The notes: generated from the sequence alone by a model not told the origin. Positions 8,849 through 17,876 are shown, counted from the first letter of the stretch. The stretch: 64,000 nucleotides of DNA from Senegalia massiliensis (GCF_900626135.1 NZ_LR130785.1:62001-126000), one strand, 5' to 3'. Translations and numbers: made by a program.

Positions 8849-9971
8849 GTTTCACTAATTCATCTAAAAGCTCTGGATAAAAATCTTCTATCTGTTTATA
8901 TTTATCTCTATTGTTTTCATACTCTTTAAGTTTTTCTATTAGTTTTTCAATATATTTAAATCCTGATCTTTTATCATTATTAATAGTTTCTTTATATTCT
9001 TTTGTTTCACCTTCTAATAATAATATTCTTGCTGTAATTGCTCTAACAATATATTCATTGACTATATTGGGCCATTGTTTATATGAATTAGGAAAATATT
9101 CTAAATACACATTGTTATTAGGCTCATATTTTTTAATTGACTTTGAATACTTCTCTCCAAGTGGGTTTATATAGCTATGACTAAATTCATGTAACATTAC
9201 TCCCTTATTTAACTCAAATAATCTTGATATATCATTAATATCTTTTAATTTTTCAATATCTTTATCATATTCTTCATAAATCTTTTGAGTTATTATTGGA
9301 CCTGTCACTTGATATACATCATATCTACCATTTTCCTTATTTAATCTAGGTCCATATCCTCCAGAATGAATTAATGGTGAAAGTATTATATTATAACTTT
9401 TTTGAGATTTCCCATAATAATTTTCTAATGAAGTTATATAACCTTCAATCTCATTACTTTTAGTATAATTTGATAAAATACGCTCATATAAATTTTTATG
9501 CTCAGCATAAAAATTTATAAAATTAGTTTCTAGATAAAAAGCTTTTACATTTTCTCTAAACTCATTTAAACTTTTTATACCTACTTGTAATTGCTTGGAA
9601 GAATATTTAATATTTTTAGAAGTTTCTAAATTTGGTAAGGCACTACAATTTAAAATGTATTCTATAGGCACTTCATATTGAAAACCCTCTTTTGACAACT
9701 TTTTAAATTGATTTACTGCCTTATGATTTTTATAGTTTTTAAAATAATTATCTATATCTGTTTTATAATCAGAATTCAATAAACTAAGACGTGGATAATT
9801 AGCTAAGTATTGTATAGTAGTTAATAATTCTACACGTGGATCAACTATAACTTTTATGTTTCTGTTTATATTTATAGCCATTGGCTTAATTTCACTTGTC
9901 AATTGTTGTTCTGAATTACAAGAAATTAATAAAAAACTTGATAAAATTAATACTATGATTATTTTTTTCAA
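8838..9971 (-). CDS. Lipoprotein, putative zinc metalloprotease (DUF4932-like)
   Basis: A 377-residue protein with a lipobox LLISC. The mature part begins with KVIVDPRVELLTTIQYLANY, resembling proteins annotated DUF4932, and contains the zinc motif HEFSH in GVMLHEFSHSY (about residues 261-270) followed by NEYIVRAITARIL, a plausible third-ligand glutamate helix as in gluzincins. The start is TTG at 9971 with AGAGGAT upstream. The stop TAA lies inside sequence homologous to the riboswitch leader, so the 3' end was probably fixed by that duplication. Protease activity is inferred from the motif only. Confidence 0.75.
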   Translation of the reverse strand: MKKIIIVLILSSFLLISCNSEQQLTSEIKPMAININRNIKVIVDPRVELLTTIQYLANYPRLSLLNSDYKTDIDNYFKNYKNHKAVNQFKKLSKEGFQYEVPIEYILNCSALPNLETSKNIKYSSKQLQVGIKSLNEFRENVKAFYLETNFINFYAEHKNLYERILSNYTKSNEIEGYITSLENYYGKSQKSYNIILSPLIHSGGYGPRLNKENGRYDVYQVTGPIITQKIYEEYDKDIEKLKDINDISRLFELNKGVMLHEFSHSYINPLGEKYSKSIKKYEPNNNVYLEYFPNSYKQWPNIVNEYIVRAITARILLLEGETKEYKETINNDKRSGFKYIEKLIEKLKEYENNRDKYKQIEDFYPELLDELVKQYI

Positions 9972-9996
9972 TCTGTAATCCTCTCATTTTCCTTTT

Positions 9997-10029
9997 ATTA
10001 GTTTAAAATTGGTAATCTTTTAAACTAAT
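9997..10029. other. Inverted repeat upstream of the metalloprotease-like gene
   Basis: A perfect 12-bp inverted repeat (ATTAGTTTAAAA / TTTTAAACTAAT) around a 9-base loop, 26 bases before the TTG start. It may be a leader hairpin or regulator site; it has no clean T-run. Confidence 0.5.
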
Positions 10030-10040
10030 AAAAATAATTA

Positions 10041-10074
10041 AATACTAGCAAAGATACGTATCTTTGGTAGTATT
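10041..10074 (-). terminator. Hairpin after the Cys-rich peptide gene
   Basis: The arms AATACTACCAAAGATA and TATCTTTGCTAGTATT pair with one mismatch. They start 7 bases past the stop of the 45-codon gene and are followed on the minus strand by TTAATTATTTTTATT. Probably a partial terminator between this gene and the lipoprotein gene. Confidence 0.65.
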
Positions 10075-10080
10075 ATTCTG

Positions 10081-10218
10081 TTAAAATTCAATGTTTATAG
10101 TATTACATACTTCAATTTGACATTCGCACACTGCATATCCTGTACAAGTTCCATAGTCATTACATGGAGCAATGCTATTAGTTCCAACACCATTCTTATT
10201 ACTTACTATCATATCCAT
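10081..10218 (-). CDS. 45-residue cysteine-rich peptide
   Basis: An open frame of 45 codons with a strong ribosome site (AAGGGGTG seven bases before ATG). It begins MDMIVSNKNGVG and has five cysteines (C19, C25, C31, C33, C38) in the C-terminal half (APCNDYGTCTGYAVCECQ). There is no signal peptide or membrane segment. The Asn/Gly-rich leader-like front and Cys-rich core resemble a ribosomal peptide precursor, but no modification enzyme lies nearby. It sits between the 42-residue peptide gene and the metalloprotease-like lipoprotein on the same strand. Confidence 0.6.
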   Translation of the reverse strand: MDMIVSNKNGVGTNSIAPCNDYGTCTGYAVCECQIEVCNTINIEF

Positions 10219-10361
10219 AAATTTCACCCCTTTTGAAAGCATTCTTGTTCCCTAAAATTTAACTTAGTATTGCTTTATATCAAAGTGGATAAGTTCAACA
10301 TACTTTATGTTTTTTTAAAACTTATACCAATTTTATCAATAGTAATTTATTACATTTTATT

Positions 10362-10490
10362 TTACTTCAACATTAGTAATTGCATAGTTTCTGATATATC
10401 TGCATCTTGTACATAATTTACTTGTGGTATAAATGAAATTAGTGTTACAATTATAATTAAGACTATTGGTAATTTTGTGAATATTTTCAT
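10362..10490 (-). CDS. 42-residue small secreted peptide, candidate signalling pro-peptide
   Basis: A 42-codon frame starting MKIFTKLP with a hydrophobic stretch (IVLIIIVTLISFIP, about 9-22) and a polar/acidic tail ending in SETMQLLMLK. This is the layout of pro-peptides of the RRNPP quorum-sensing families: basic start, export signal, short C-terminal pheromone. AAGGATGA lies before the ATG. It is divergent from, and 143 bases away from, the HTH-TPR regulator gene on the plus strand, the arrangement known for rgg/shp pairs. Function inferred from layout; no homolog recognised. Confidence 0.55.
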   Translation of the reverse strand: MKIFTKLPIVLIIIVTLISFIPQVNYVQDADISETMQLLMLK

Positions 10491-10633
10491 CCTTAAATCA
10501 TCCTTATAATTAGTGACATTTTCTATAAATAGTTATTAACTTCATTATACATTCTAAAGGAAAATATTACTATCTGAAAGGAGCCGACATTTTAAAAATT
10601 GTTTCTGAATATTTTATAATAGGGGGATAAACT

Positions 10634-11589
10634 ATGTTTGAAACATATGATTTAAAAAATTTTGGTGAGAGAATAAAAAACTAAGAAAATCATTAGGATA
10701 TAGTCAATCTAAAGTATGTAAAGAAGCTAAAATAAATAGAGACACATTAAGTAAATTAGAAAATGGTCATGGAATTGCTTCATATGATACCTTGAATAAA
10801 TTATCTATCTTTTTCAAAAAAGATTTATTACATGAATTAGCTCATTATAATACTGATAGAACATTACTAAACTATTATGACAGAATAGATAATATTATAA
10901 ATTCATATAATCTCGAAGAACTAATAAAGTTATCTGATGATTTTGAATCTCATTTCAAAAATAAATTGCCTTTTGATTTTAGTCTATATGAATCTAAACT
11001 TATTAAACAATTTAAATTAATAGTTAAAGGAATTGAATCATTATTTAAAAGAAATGAAGATATTAAAAAAACACAAAATATTTTTATAAAATCATTAAAA
11101 TATACTAAACAAGATTTTAAATTAGACACTTTTAAAAATTTTAATTACAATCTATTTGAAATTCGCATATTGCTTTTGATAGCTATTACCTTTAAAAGAG
11201 ATAAAAGTTATCAAAAAAGCAATAAAATTCTAAAGTTTATTCTTACTACATTAAACTTCGATAGTGAAACTCTTTTAAATGAAAAAAAATTAATAATTAA
11301 AGTGTTTTCTAATATTTCATATAATTATCATCACATAGATGCACATAAAAACGCTTTAAAATATGCTAATAATGGAATAAAATATTGTAGAGAACAAGAT
11401 ATAATGTATGCTTTAAATCACTTATATTATAGAAAGGGTATAGCTGAATATTTTCTTGGTGAAAATGAAGAAACCTATAAAGATTCTCTCAATAAAGCTA
11501 TACATATATTAGAAATAAAAGGATATGATGAGTTAGCTAATAAATATAAAGAAATTACAAAAAATAGATATAATATAGAATTAAATTAG
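10634..11589 (+). pseudogene. HTH-TPR (RRNPP/Rgg-like) regulator interrupted by a -1 frameshift
   Basis: ATG 10634, after AGGGGGAT, opens MFETYDLKNFGERIKN and stops at TAA. The -1 frame continues seamlessly as LRKSLGYSQSKVCKEAKINR (from 10681), so the full protein would have about 318 residues: an Xre-type helix-turn-helix (about 10-65) followed by helical repeats of TPR type (SNISYNYHHIDAHKNALKYA, HLYYRKGIAEYFLGENEETY). The break is at a run of six A in the heptamer A AAA AAC followed at once by the zero-frame TAA. It is either an A7-to-A6 deletion or a programmed -1 frameshift site. The rest of the frame is intact over 300 codons, which argues against old decay. Confidence 0.75.
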
Positions 11590-11613
11590 AAAAAACCCTT
11601 GCAAGGGTTTTTT
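11590..11613. terminator. Bidirectional terminator
   Basis: A perfect 24-bp palindrome AAAAAACCCTTG/CAAGGGTTTTTT between the convergent regulator gene and cbiJ; good hairpin plus T-run on both strands. Confidence 0.9.
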
Positions 11614-11617
11614 CATT

Positions 11618-12358
11618 TCATTTTATATCCTCAATCAATTCCCTAATATTATCATATTTATTCGGATAAACTATCTGTGGCCTATCTATTAAAAGCACCT
11701 TTATATTCATATCAAGTGCTGCATTTATTTTTTCATTTGTACCACCTATATCTCCACTATCTTTTGTAACTATATACTTTATATTATAAAACTCATACAT
11801 AGCTTTATTAAAATCAGTACTAAATGGACCTTGAAGTGCTAATATCCTCTTAGGTAAAAATCCTAAATCAGTACATTTTTTAACTACATTTGCTGTAGGT
11901 AATACTCTTATATATAAATTTTCTTTAAAACTTACATTTTTAAATTTATCTAAATTATTACTTCCTGTTGTTAATAGTACATTTTCTTTTTTATTTTCTA
12001 AGTAATTTATCACTTGTTCATATGATGAAAACCTATCTATATTTTCATATGATATTTCTTTTCTTTCAAATCTAAAATATTTAATATCTGATTCTTCTGA
12101 TGCTTTTATGGAATTTTTAGAAACTTCTGCTGCATATGGATGTGTTGCATCTACTATAGTTTTTATATTATACTTCTTAGTTAACTCTACCATATCTTCT
12201 TTATCCAATCTTTTTGATATGACTTTTAAATTAGGATGAGTCTTAAAAAGTCTTGCTCCATAATTTGTAGCTGTTGTTGCAATTACAGAATGATTTTTAT
12301 CTAGTAGTTTTTCTATAATAAGCCTTCCATCCTCTGTACCAGATAAAACTAATATCAT
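11618..12358 (-). CDS. cbiJ: Cobalt-precorrin-6A reductase
   Basis: A 246-residue reductase of the CbiJ/CobK family, which uses NADPH to reduce the macrocycle of (cobalt-)precorrin-6A. It begins MILVLSGTEDGRLI and contains VDATHPYAAEVSKN, RFERKE, and a C-terminal VTKDSGDIGGTNEKINAAL, all family signatures. Its ATG overlaps the cbiH stop (ATGA). It is the last gene of the 13-gene cbiA operon, followed directly by a strong terminator. Confidence 0.95.
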   Translation of the reverse strand: MILVLSGTEDGRLIIEKLLDKNHSVIATTATNYGARLFKTHPNLKVISKRLDKEDMVELTKKYNIKTIVDATHPYAAEVSKNSIKASEESDIKYFRFERKEISYENIDRFSSYEQVINYLENKKENVLLTTGSNNLDKFKNVSFKENLYIRVLPTANVVKKCTDLGFLPKRILALQGPFSTDFNKAMYEFYNIKYIVTKDSGDIGGTNEKINAALDMNIKVLLIDRPQIVYPNKYDNIRELIEDIK

Positions 12359-13092
12359 ATTTTATAACCTCTAGGTGTTACCATTTTTCCACCATCTATA
12401 TATGAGTTTGAATTTCCTATTATAACTGTTGTAAACATATCTATATCAAAATTTAACATATTTTCTAAATCAGTAAGTATTGTTTCTTCACCTTCCCTTT
12501 TAGCATTTCTAACTATGGCTACAGGTGTAGATTTATCTTTATGTTTTAAAAATATATCTCTTGCTATTACAATTTGCTCTGTTCTTTTTTTGCTTTTTGG
12601 ATTATATATTGCTACTGAAAAATCTCCTTCTGCTGCAAGACGTAACCTTTTTTCTATAAGTGACCAGTCTGTAAGTAAATCACTTAAACTAATTGTAACA
12701 AAGTCATGCATAAGAGGAGCACCTACACAAGCTGCTGATGCATTAGATGCTGAAACTCCTGGTACTATCTCTACTTCTACATCACTTTTATGCTTTAATA
12801 CTATTTCAAGCATTATACCAGCCATACCATAGACACCTGCATCACCACTACTTACAAGGGCTACAGTCTTTCCATCTTCAGCATATTCTAATGTCTTTTC
12901 ACATCTCTCTACTTCTTTTTTCATTTGAGATGATACTATTTTCTTGTCATCAATTAAATCATTTACAAGCTCTATATATTTTTTATACCCTATTATAATA
13001 TCAGATTCTTTTATAGCTTCTACTGCTCTAAAAGTCATATGTTTCTTATCTCCAGGTCCTATTCCTACTACATATATTTTTCCATTACTCAT
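12355..13092 (-). CDS. cbiH: Cobalt-precorrin-3B C17-methyltransferase
   Basis: A 245-residue SAM-dependent tetrapyrrole methylase; contracts the ring while methylating C17. Motifs VVGIGPGDKKHMT, VSSGDAGVYGMAGI and VPGVSASNASAACVGAPLMHDF are typical of CbiH/CobJ rather than other methylases. The ATG overlaps the end of cbiG, with GGGAGG upstream. Confidence 0.95.
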   Translation of the reverse strand: MSNGKIYVVGIGPGDKKHMTFRAVEAIKESDIIIGYKKYIELVNDLIDDKKIVSSQMKKEVERCEKTLEYAEDGKTVALVSSGDAGVYGMAGIMLEIVLKHKSDVEVEIVPGVSASNASAACVGAPLMHDFVTISLSDLLTDWSLIEKRLRLAAEGDFSVAIYNPKSKKRTEQIVIARDIFLKHKDKSTPVAIVRNAKREGEETILTDLENMLNFDIDMFTTVIIGNSNSYIDGGKMVTPRGYKI

Positions 13093-14110
13093 TGTTTTCC
13101 TCCCAAATAGATATTGTTATACCATCCATTTTTGTTTTTTTCATTATACATGTTCCATTATTACTCACAATGTATCCTACAGGCTCCGAAACAGAGGATA
13201 CTCCTATTGTCTTTTTCACAAAATTAGAGCCTTCAAATAGATGTTCCACTTTTTTAATTTCTTCTCTAGTAATTATATTAAGTGATATATTTAATTCCTT
13301 TGATGATTCTATAAGTCCAATTTCATCTTTTTTAACATCTACTGTTGCTATTTCTTTTAGACTTTCCATATATAAATTATTCTTATCCATAGATTTATAT
13401 ATAGCATCTAATATTCTATTTTTCTCTATTCCCCTTCTACATCCTATACCTAAGACTATATTTTTTGGTATCAATACTGATGTGGGCATAGTGTATTTTT
13501 TAATGCTATTTGTTATAGCAATTAAACTTTGTATATCTTTAAATCCTTCATCTTCTGGTGTTATGAGATTTTTAATTAAATTTTTATCTATAGAAATATC
13601 TGATTTAATTCCTACTTTTTTACCATTTACTATATCTGCTGTGACTATTTTTGCATCTTCCATATTTTCTATAGACAGATTCAACTCTTTTGATATCATA
13701 TCTACAGATAATACACCATTTACATCAGATGCCGTAGTTATAACAGGTGTTGCTCCTATTAACTTGGATAGATGTATTGCGTAACTATTTGACCCTCCGA
13801 TATGCCCTGAAAGTAAGCTTATAATATGTTTTCCACCTTCATCCATTACAAGTATAGCAGGATCAATAGTTTTGTCCTTTATATGTGCCGCTATAGACCT
13901 TACTACAATTCCTGTAGCCATAATAAAAAGTATGGTATCGTAATTTTTAAAGAAATACTCTATATTCTCTGATAGTTTTCCTTTTATTGATTTGAATCTA
14001 CCATCATCATGCTTATCTAAGGTATAAATAGGCGTATCTCTTAAATATCTTTTTACTTGTAAAGCTTTCTTAAGTCCACCTTTTGTAAGTGTAATTATAG
14101 CTAGTTTCAC
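13085..14110 (-). CDS. cbiG: Cobalt-precorrin-5A hydrolase
   Basis: A 341-residue CbiG, which opens the delta-lactone of cobalt-precorrin-5A and releases acetaldehyde. It has the N-terminal MATGIVVRSIAAHIKDKTIDP and SGHIGGSNSYA segments and the C-terminal VLGIGCRRG domain. It starts with GTG overlapping the cbiF stop (GTGA). CbiG marks the anaerobic (cobalt-early) pathway and has no counterpart gene in the aerobic route. Confidence 0.95.
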   Translation of the reverse strand: MKLAIITLTKGGLKKALQVKRYLRDTPIYTLDKHDDGRFKSIKGKLSENIEYFFKNYDTILFIMATGIVVRSIAAHIKDKTIDPAILVMDEGGKHIISLLSGHIGGSNSYAIHLSKLIGATPVITTASDVNGVLSVDMISKELNLSIENMEDAKIVTADIVNGKKVGIKSDISIDKNLIKNLITPEDEGFKDIQSLIAITNSIKKYTMPTSVLIPKNIVLGIGCRRGIEKNRILDAIYKSMDKNNLYMESLKEIATVDVKKDEIGLIESSKELNISLNIITREEIKKVEHLFEGSNFVKKTIGVSSVSEPVGYIVSNNGTCIMKKTKMDGITISIWEENNE

Positions 14111-14865
14111 TTTTTAGCATCCCTATATTCATGGGAAAAATTTTTGTCATATAATTTTGATAAACTATATTTATCTCCTAAAAATCCTCCTACTAATATT
14201 TGTGCTGTTTTTGTTATATTAGCTTCTTTTACTTTTTCTGATATATCTTTTAATGTTCCTTGTACTATCTTTTGATCAGGCCAAGTAGCTTTTTGTACCA
14301 CTGCAACAGGAGTATTTTCATCATAATATTCTAAAAGCCTATCTACTACATTATCAATCATCTGTACTGATAGAAATATAGCCATTGATGCTTTATGACT
14401 TGCAAGTTTTTCTAAGCTTTCACTTTCTGGCACAGGAGTTCTTCCTTCAAGTCTTGTACAAATTACTGTTTGAGAAACATCTGGAAGTGTAAACTCCCTA
14501 TTTAATGCAGCTGCTGATGCTACAAATGAACTAACACCTGGTATAACTTTTGATTTTATATCTAGTTCATCTAATCTATCAATTTGCTCTCTTATTGCTC
14601 CATATATACTAGGGTCCCCTGTATGAACTCTTGCTACAGATTTTCCTTGTTTTATTCCATTTTCCATAACATCAATAACTTCTTCAAGTGTCATAGATGC
14701 ACTATTATATAATTCACTTTCATCTTTTCTACAATTTAAAATATCTTTATTAACAAGAGAACCTGCATATATTATAATGTCTGCTTTTTCTACTATGTTT
14801 TTTCCTTTAACTGTTATTAAATCGGGATCTCCTGGACCTGCCCCTATAAAATATACTGTATTCAT
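14107..14865 (-). CDS. cbiF: Cobalt-precorrin-4 C11-methyltransferase
   Basis: A 252-residue tetrapyrrole methylase with FIGAGPGDPDLITVKG, ARVHTGDPSIYGAIREQ and VIPGVSSFVASAAALNREFTLP, the last being typical of CbiF/CobM. The ATG directly follows the cbiL stop, with GGAGGT in front. Cytoplasmic; methylates C11 before CbiG acts. Confidence 0.95.
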   Translation of the reverse strand: MNTVYFIGAGPGDPDLITVKGKNIVEKADIIIYAGSLVNKDILNCRKDESELYNSASMTLEEVIDVMENGIKQGKSVARVHTGDPSIYGAIREQIDRLDELDIKSKVIPGVSSFVASAAALNREFTLPDVSQTVICTRLEGRTPVPESESLEKLASHKASMAIFLSVQMIDNVVDRLLEYYDENTPVAVVQKATWPDQKIVQGTLKDISEKVKEANITKTAQILVGGFLGDKYSLSKLYDKNFSHEYRDAKK

Positions 14866-15570
14866 TTAAATACCTCCTTTTTTTATTATAAGTGTTGATA
14901 AATATGGCACTTTTTTATTTTTTAAATCATCAATATCATAGCTTATATTTTCTTCATTTGTGCCACATTTAGATACAAGTACAAATTTATCTTCTAAATT
15001 TCTGTCTTCTAAAATTTCAGCTAATCTTTTATGTTCAGTAGAGGGCTTCATAACTACTAAATTATCATAATCATCTACTACCTTTTCAAATTCACTTATA
15101 TTTTTCCTAAGAGGTATTATAGAAAGTGTTTCTTCCTGAGAAGCAAGAGGAATATTTACTTTATTTGCTGATGCACAAAAGGACGTTATTCCTGGTATAG
15201 TTTCAATATTTATATCTTTCTTTTTTAAGAAAGGTAATAAATACATATATGTACTATATACCATTGGATCTCCTATAGTTAAAAATGCTATATTTTTTCC
15301 TTTTCCAAGTAAATCTAATATTATTTTAGAGTTTCTCTCCCAAGTAATATTTAGCTTTTCTTCATCATAAGTCATTGGAAATTCTAATTTTAATATTTCT
15401 GCTTTTTTGTTTAAATAACCTTCAGCAATGGAGAGTGCTACACTTTTACTTTCTTTTTTACTTTTAGGACATATTACAATGTCTATTTTTTCTAATATTT
15501 TTACTGCTTTTATAGTAATTAGCTCCGGGTCCCCTGGACCTACTCCAATGCCATAAAATTTTCCTATCAT
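14866..15570 (-). CDS. cbiL: Cobalt-precorrin-2 C20-methyltransferase
   Basis: A 234-residue tetrapyrrole methylase; YGIGVGPGDPELITIKA, TIGDPMVYSTYMYL and IPGITSFCASANKVNIPLAS identify CbiL/CobI. Two ATGs in tandem are possible; the second (15570) has better spacing to AGAGGTG. It adds the C20 methyl that is later lost with ring contraction. Overlapping operon context with cbiT upstream and cbiF downstream. Confidence 0.94.
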   Translation of the reverse strand: MIGKFYGIGVGPGDPELITIKAVKILEKIDIVICPKSKKESKSVALSIAEGYLNKKAEILKLEFPMTYDEEKLNITWERNSKIILDLLGKGKNIAFLTIGDPMVYSTYMYLLPFLKKKDINIETIPGITSFCASANKVNIPLASQEETLSIIPLRKNISEFEKVVDDYDNLVVMKPSTEHKRLAEILEDRNLEDKFVLVSKCGTNEENISYDIDDLKNKKVPYLSTLIIKKGGI

Positions 15571-15574
15571 CATT

Positions 15575-16147
15575 TCACCTCTTAGCTGATATTATATATA
15601 TTGGATTTGTACCTATCATCATAGTTAAGTCTCCAATACTTTTACCTTTGCTTATATTTACATGTACTATATCTATATCTTTAAATTTATATTGTTTTAA
15701 ATAGTTTATTGCTTTATATGCATTTTCTATGGTTATAGTGTTTATTACAATCTTGTTATTATCATTTAATTTTTCATATGACCAATTTATTATTGTCTCC
15801 ATATTTCCAGATGAACCACCAATGAAAACTCTATCTATATCACCTATATCTTTTAAAGCCTCTGGTGCAACACCTTGAATAATTTCTAAATTATCTATAT
15901 TAAAATGACTTTTATTTTTAGCTATAAGGTCTACTGCTTCCTTCTTTTTTTCTATTGCATAAACTTTACCATTTTCTACAATAGACGCTATTTCTATAGA
16001 TATACCTCCAGTTCCTGCTCCTATATCTATTGCTTTTGAATCCTTTTCTAATTGTAATTTACCTATAGTTATAGCTCTAATTTCAGATTTTGTCATAGGT
16101 ACTTTTCCTCTTATAAAATCATCATCTTCTATACTAAATCTACTCAT
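15575..16147 (-). CDS. cbiT: Cobalt-precorrin-6B C15-methyltransferase (decarboxylating)
   Basis: A 190-residue class I methyltransferase with the SAM motif AIDIGAGTGGISIEIA and the N-terminal IRGKVPMTKSEIRAI typical of CbiT. It is separate from CbiE here, whereas in aerobic organisms both are fused in CobL. Its start overlaps the cbiE end by 8 bases. Confidence 0.94.
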   Translation of the reverse strand: MSRFSIEDDDFIRGKVPMTKSEIRAITIGKLQLEKDSKAIDIGAGTGGISIEIASIVENGKVYAIEKKKEAVDLIAKNKSHFNIDNLEIIQGVAPEALKDIGDIDRVFIGGSSGNMETIINWSYEKLNDNNKIVINTITIENAYKAINYLKQYKFKDIDIVHVNISKGKSIGDLTMMIGTNPIYIISAKR

Positions 16148-16760
16148 CTTGTAATATCACCACCACATTTAAATCACTATTTTTTATTTTTATTATATCT
16201 TCAGGACTTCCACTATGAATCTTTTCATTTGGATATGATAAATTCTCTCCTACATAAATAGTTCGTCCTTCTATCCCATTATCTAAAAGTTCCTTTGCTA
16301 TTTTTTGAGGAGTCCAGATTTTATCTGTAAGTATTGCTACCTTTTTATTTGTTTCTACTATTTCTAAAACGTCACTTTCTCTACCATGTAATGATAAAAA
16401 ATGTGCATCTTCCCAAGATTCATTTATCCTAGAAAACATATATTGAACTGAACTAATTCCTGGGATTATTTCCATTTCTACGTTTTTTAAATTTTTCTTG
16501 ATATATGACTTTAAACTAAAAAATCCTGTGTCTCCTGAAACTACAACTGCTATACTTTTATTTAGATTTTCTTTTATATAATCTATCATTTTAGAAAGTC
16601 CTTGTGATATATCAAAAATCTCTTTTTTAGAGGTATCAATATTTTCTAAATTTCTTTTAGCACCTATTATTATGTTTGATTCGGCTATTTTCTCTTTAGC
16701 AATAGGTAATATATAATCTTTATGCCCTGGCCCAAGTCCTATTATATATAATTTATTCAT
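16140..16760 (-). CDS. cbiE: Cobalt-precorrin-7 C5-methyltransferase
   Basis: A 206-residue tetrapyrrole methylase: IIGLGPGHKDYILP, VVSGDTGFFSLKSYI, and IPGISSVQYMFSRINESWEDA, the last being specific to CbiE. GGAGGAAT precedes the ATG. It works with CbiT. Confidence 0.94.
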   Translation of the reverse strand: MNKLYIIGLGPGHKDYILPIAKEKIAESNIIIGAKRNLENIDTSKKEIFDISQGLSKMIDYIKENLNKSIAVVVSGDTGFFSLKSYIKKNLKNVEMEIIPGISSVQYMFSRINESWEDAHFLSLHGRESDVLEIVETNKKVAILTDKIWTPQKIAKELLDNGIEGRTIYVGENLSYPNEKIHSGSPEDIIKIKNSDLNVVVILQDE

Positions 16761-17868
16761 TTTTATATTCCTCCAACATCTCTTTTCCTATAGGACACAT
16801 TCCCAATAATCCATACTTTTTAGAAAATATTACTGTTCCAACTTTTATACTGTCATATACTCTATCTCTACATTTCTCAGTTATTTTTTGTACTAATATT
16901 TTAAACAAATCATCTCTTTTATTTTCATCAATATATTCTATAGCCTTATCTGTTGTAATACTATTTAATATATTTTTTATATCATCTTGTAATCCACCTA
17001 AAGCTGCATAGTTACTAGCTAATATCTCCATTCTTGCATCTGCTACTTTACTATGTGTATGGAATATTCCACCTGATACTTTTATCATTTTGCCAATATG
17101 ACCTACAAAAAGTATTTCTTCTATATCATATTCTACAGCTTTATCTAGCATAAACCCTATGAAATTACTTGTCTTTATGAGAGAGTAATTTTTTAAATTT
17201 AATTCGCTTGCAAAATCTCTACCATAATTTCCTGGTGAAAATATTACTTTTTTTATGCCTTTATTTTTAAGTACTGATAGCTCAAGTGCTATGGAATCCT
17301 TAAATGCTTCCTCACTCATAGGCTCAACTATTCCACTAGTTCCAAGTACTGATATACCTCCTACTATACCGAGCTTTGGATTAAAAGTTTTTTTGGCTAT
17401 ATCTACACCTTCTGGTATAGATATAGTAACCTTTACTCCAAGCCCTTCAGGTAATTCTTCTCTTACCGCTTCAATTATAGTTTTTCTAGGAACGGGATTT
17501 ATTGCATATTCACCTATGTCTACAGCAAGTCCCTCTCTTGTTACCTTCCCTACTCCTATTCCACCTGTTAAAATTACTTGTTCACCTTCTATTAATTCAG
17601 CTTCTGCATAAATCTTTATTCCATTTGTAGAATCAGGATCATCTCCACTATCCTTTACAATAGCACATTTGACTTTGTCTTTTTTCATAATAATATCTTC
17701 TACATCTAAAATTAGATCCCAGCCTTTAGGAGTTTTTATCTTTACATTCTCTACTTCGCATCCTGTAAATAGCATTTTAGTTGCTGCCTTAGCTGCTGCT
17801 GTAGCAGATGACCCTGTGGTATATCCATATCTTAATTTTTTACCACCTTTAACTACATATCTATCCAT
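16753..17868 (-). CDS. cbiD: Cobalt-precorrin-5B C1-methyltransferase
   Basis: A 371-residue CbiD, structurally unlike the other methylases. The start KKLRYGYTTGSSATAAAKAA, the VGGISVLGTSGIVEPMSEEA segment and FVGHIGKMIKVSGGIFHTHS are diagnostic. Found only in the anaerobic pathway. The 5' ribosome site overlaps the cbiC stop. Confidence 0.96.
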   Translation of the reverse strand: MDRYVVKGGKKLRYGYTTGSSATAAAKAATKMLFTGCEVENVKIKTPKGWDLILDVEDIIMKKDKVKCAIVKDSGDDPDSTNGIKIYAEAELIEGEQVILTGGIGVGKVTREGLAVDIGEYAINPVPRKTIIEAVREELPEGLGVKVTISIPEGVDIAKKTFNPKLGIVGGISVLGTSGIVEPMSEEAFKDSIALELSVLKNKGIKKVIFSPGNYGRDFASELNLKNYSLIKTSNFIGFMLDKAVEYDIEEILFVGHIGKMIKVSGGIFHTHSKVADARMEILASNYAALGGLQDDIKNILNSITTDKAIEYIDENKRDDLFKILVQKITEKCRDRVYDSIKVGTVIFSKKYGLLGMCPIGKEMLEEYKNE

Positions 17869-17876
17869 ATTATCAC

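Noticed and set aside
10081-10218. SCIFF ranthipeptide precursor
   Set aside because: Length is similar, but it has five not six cysteines, different spacing, and no radical SAM maturase beside it.
13092-13784. A 230-codon open frame on the plus strand
   Set aside because: It lies wholly opposite cbiG, has no ribosome site, and its sequence is the mirror of the cbiG codons.
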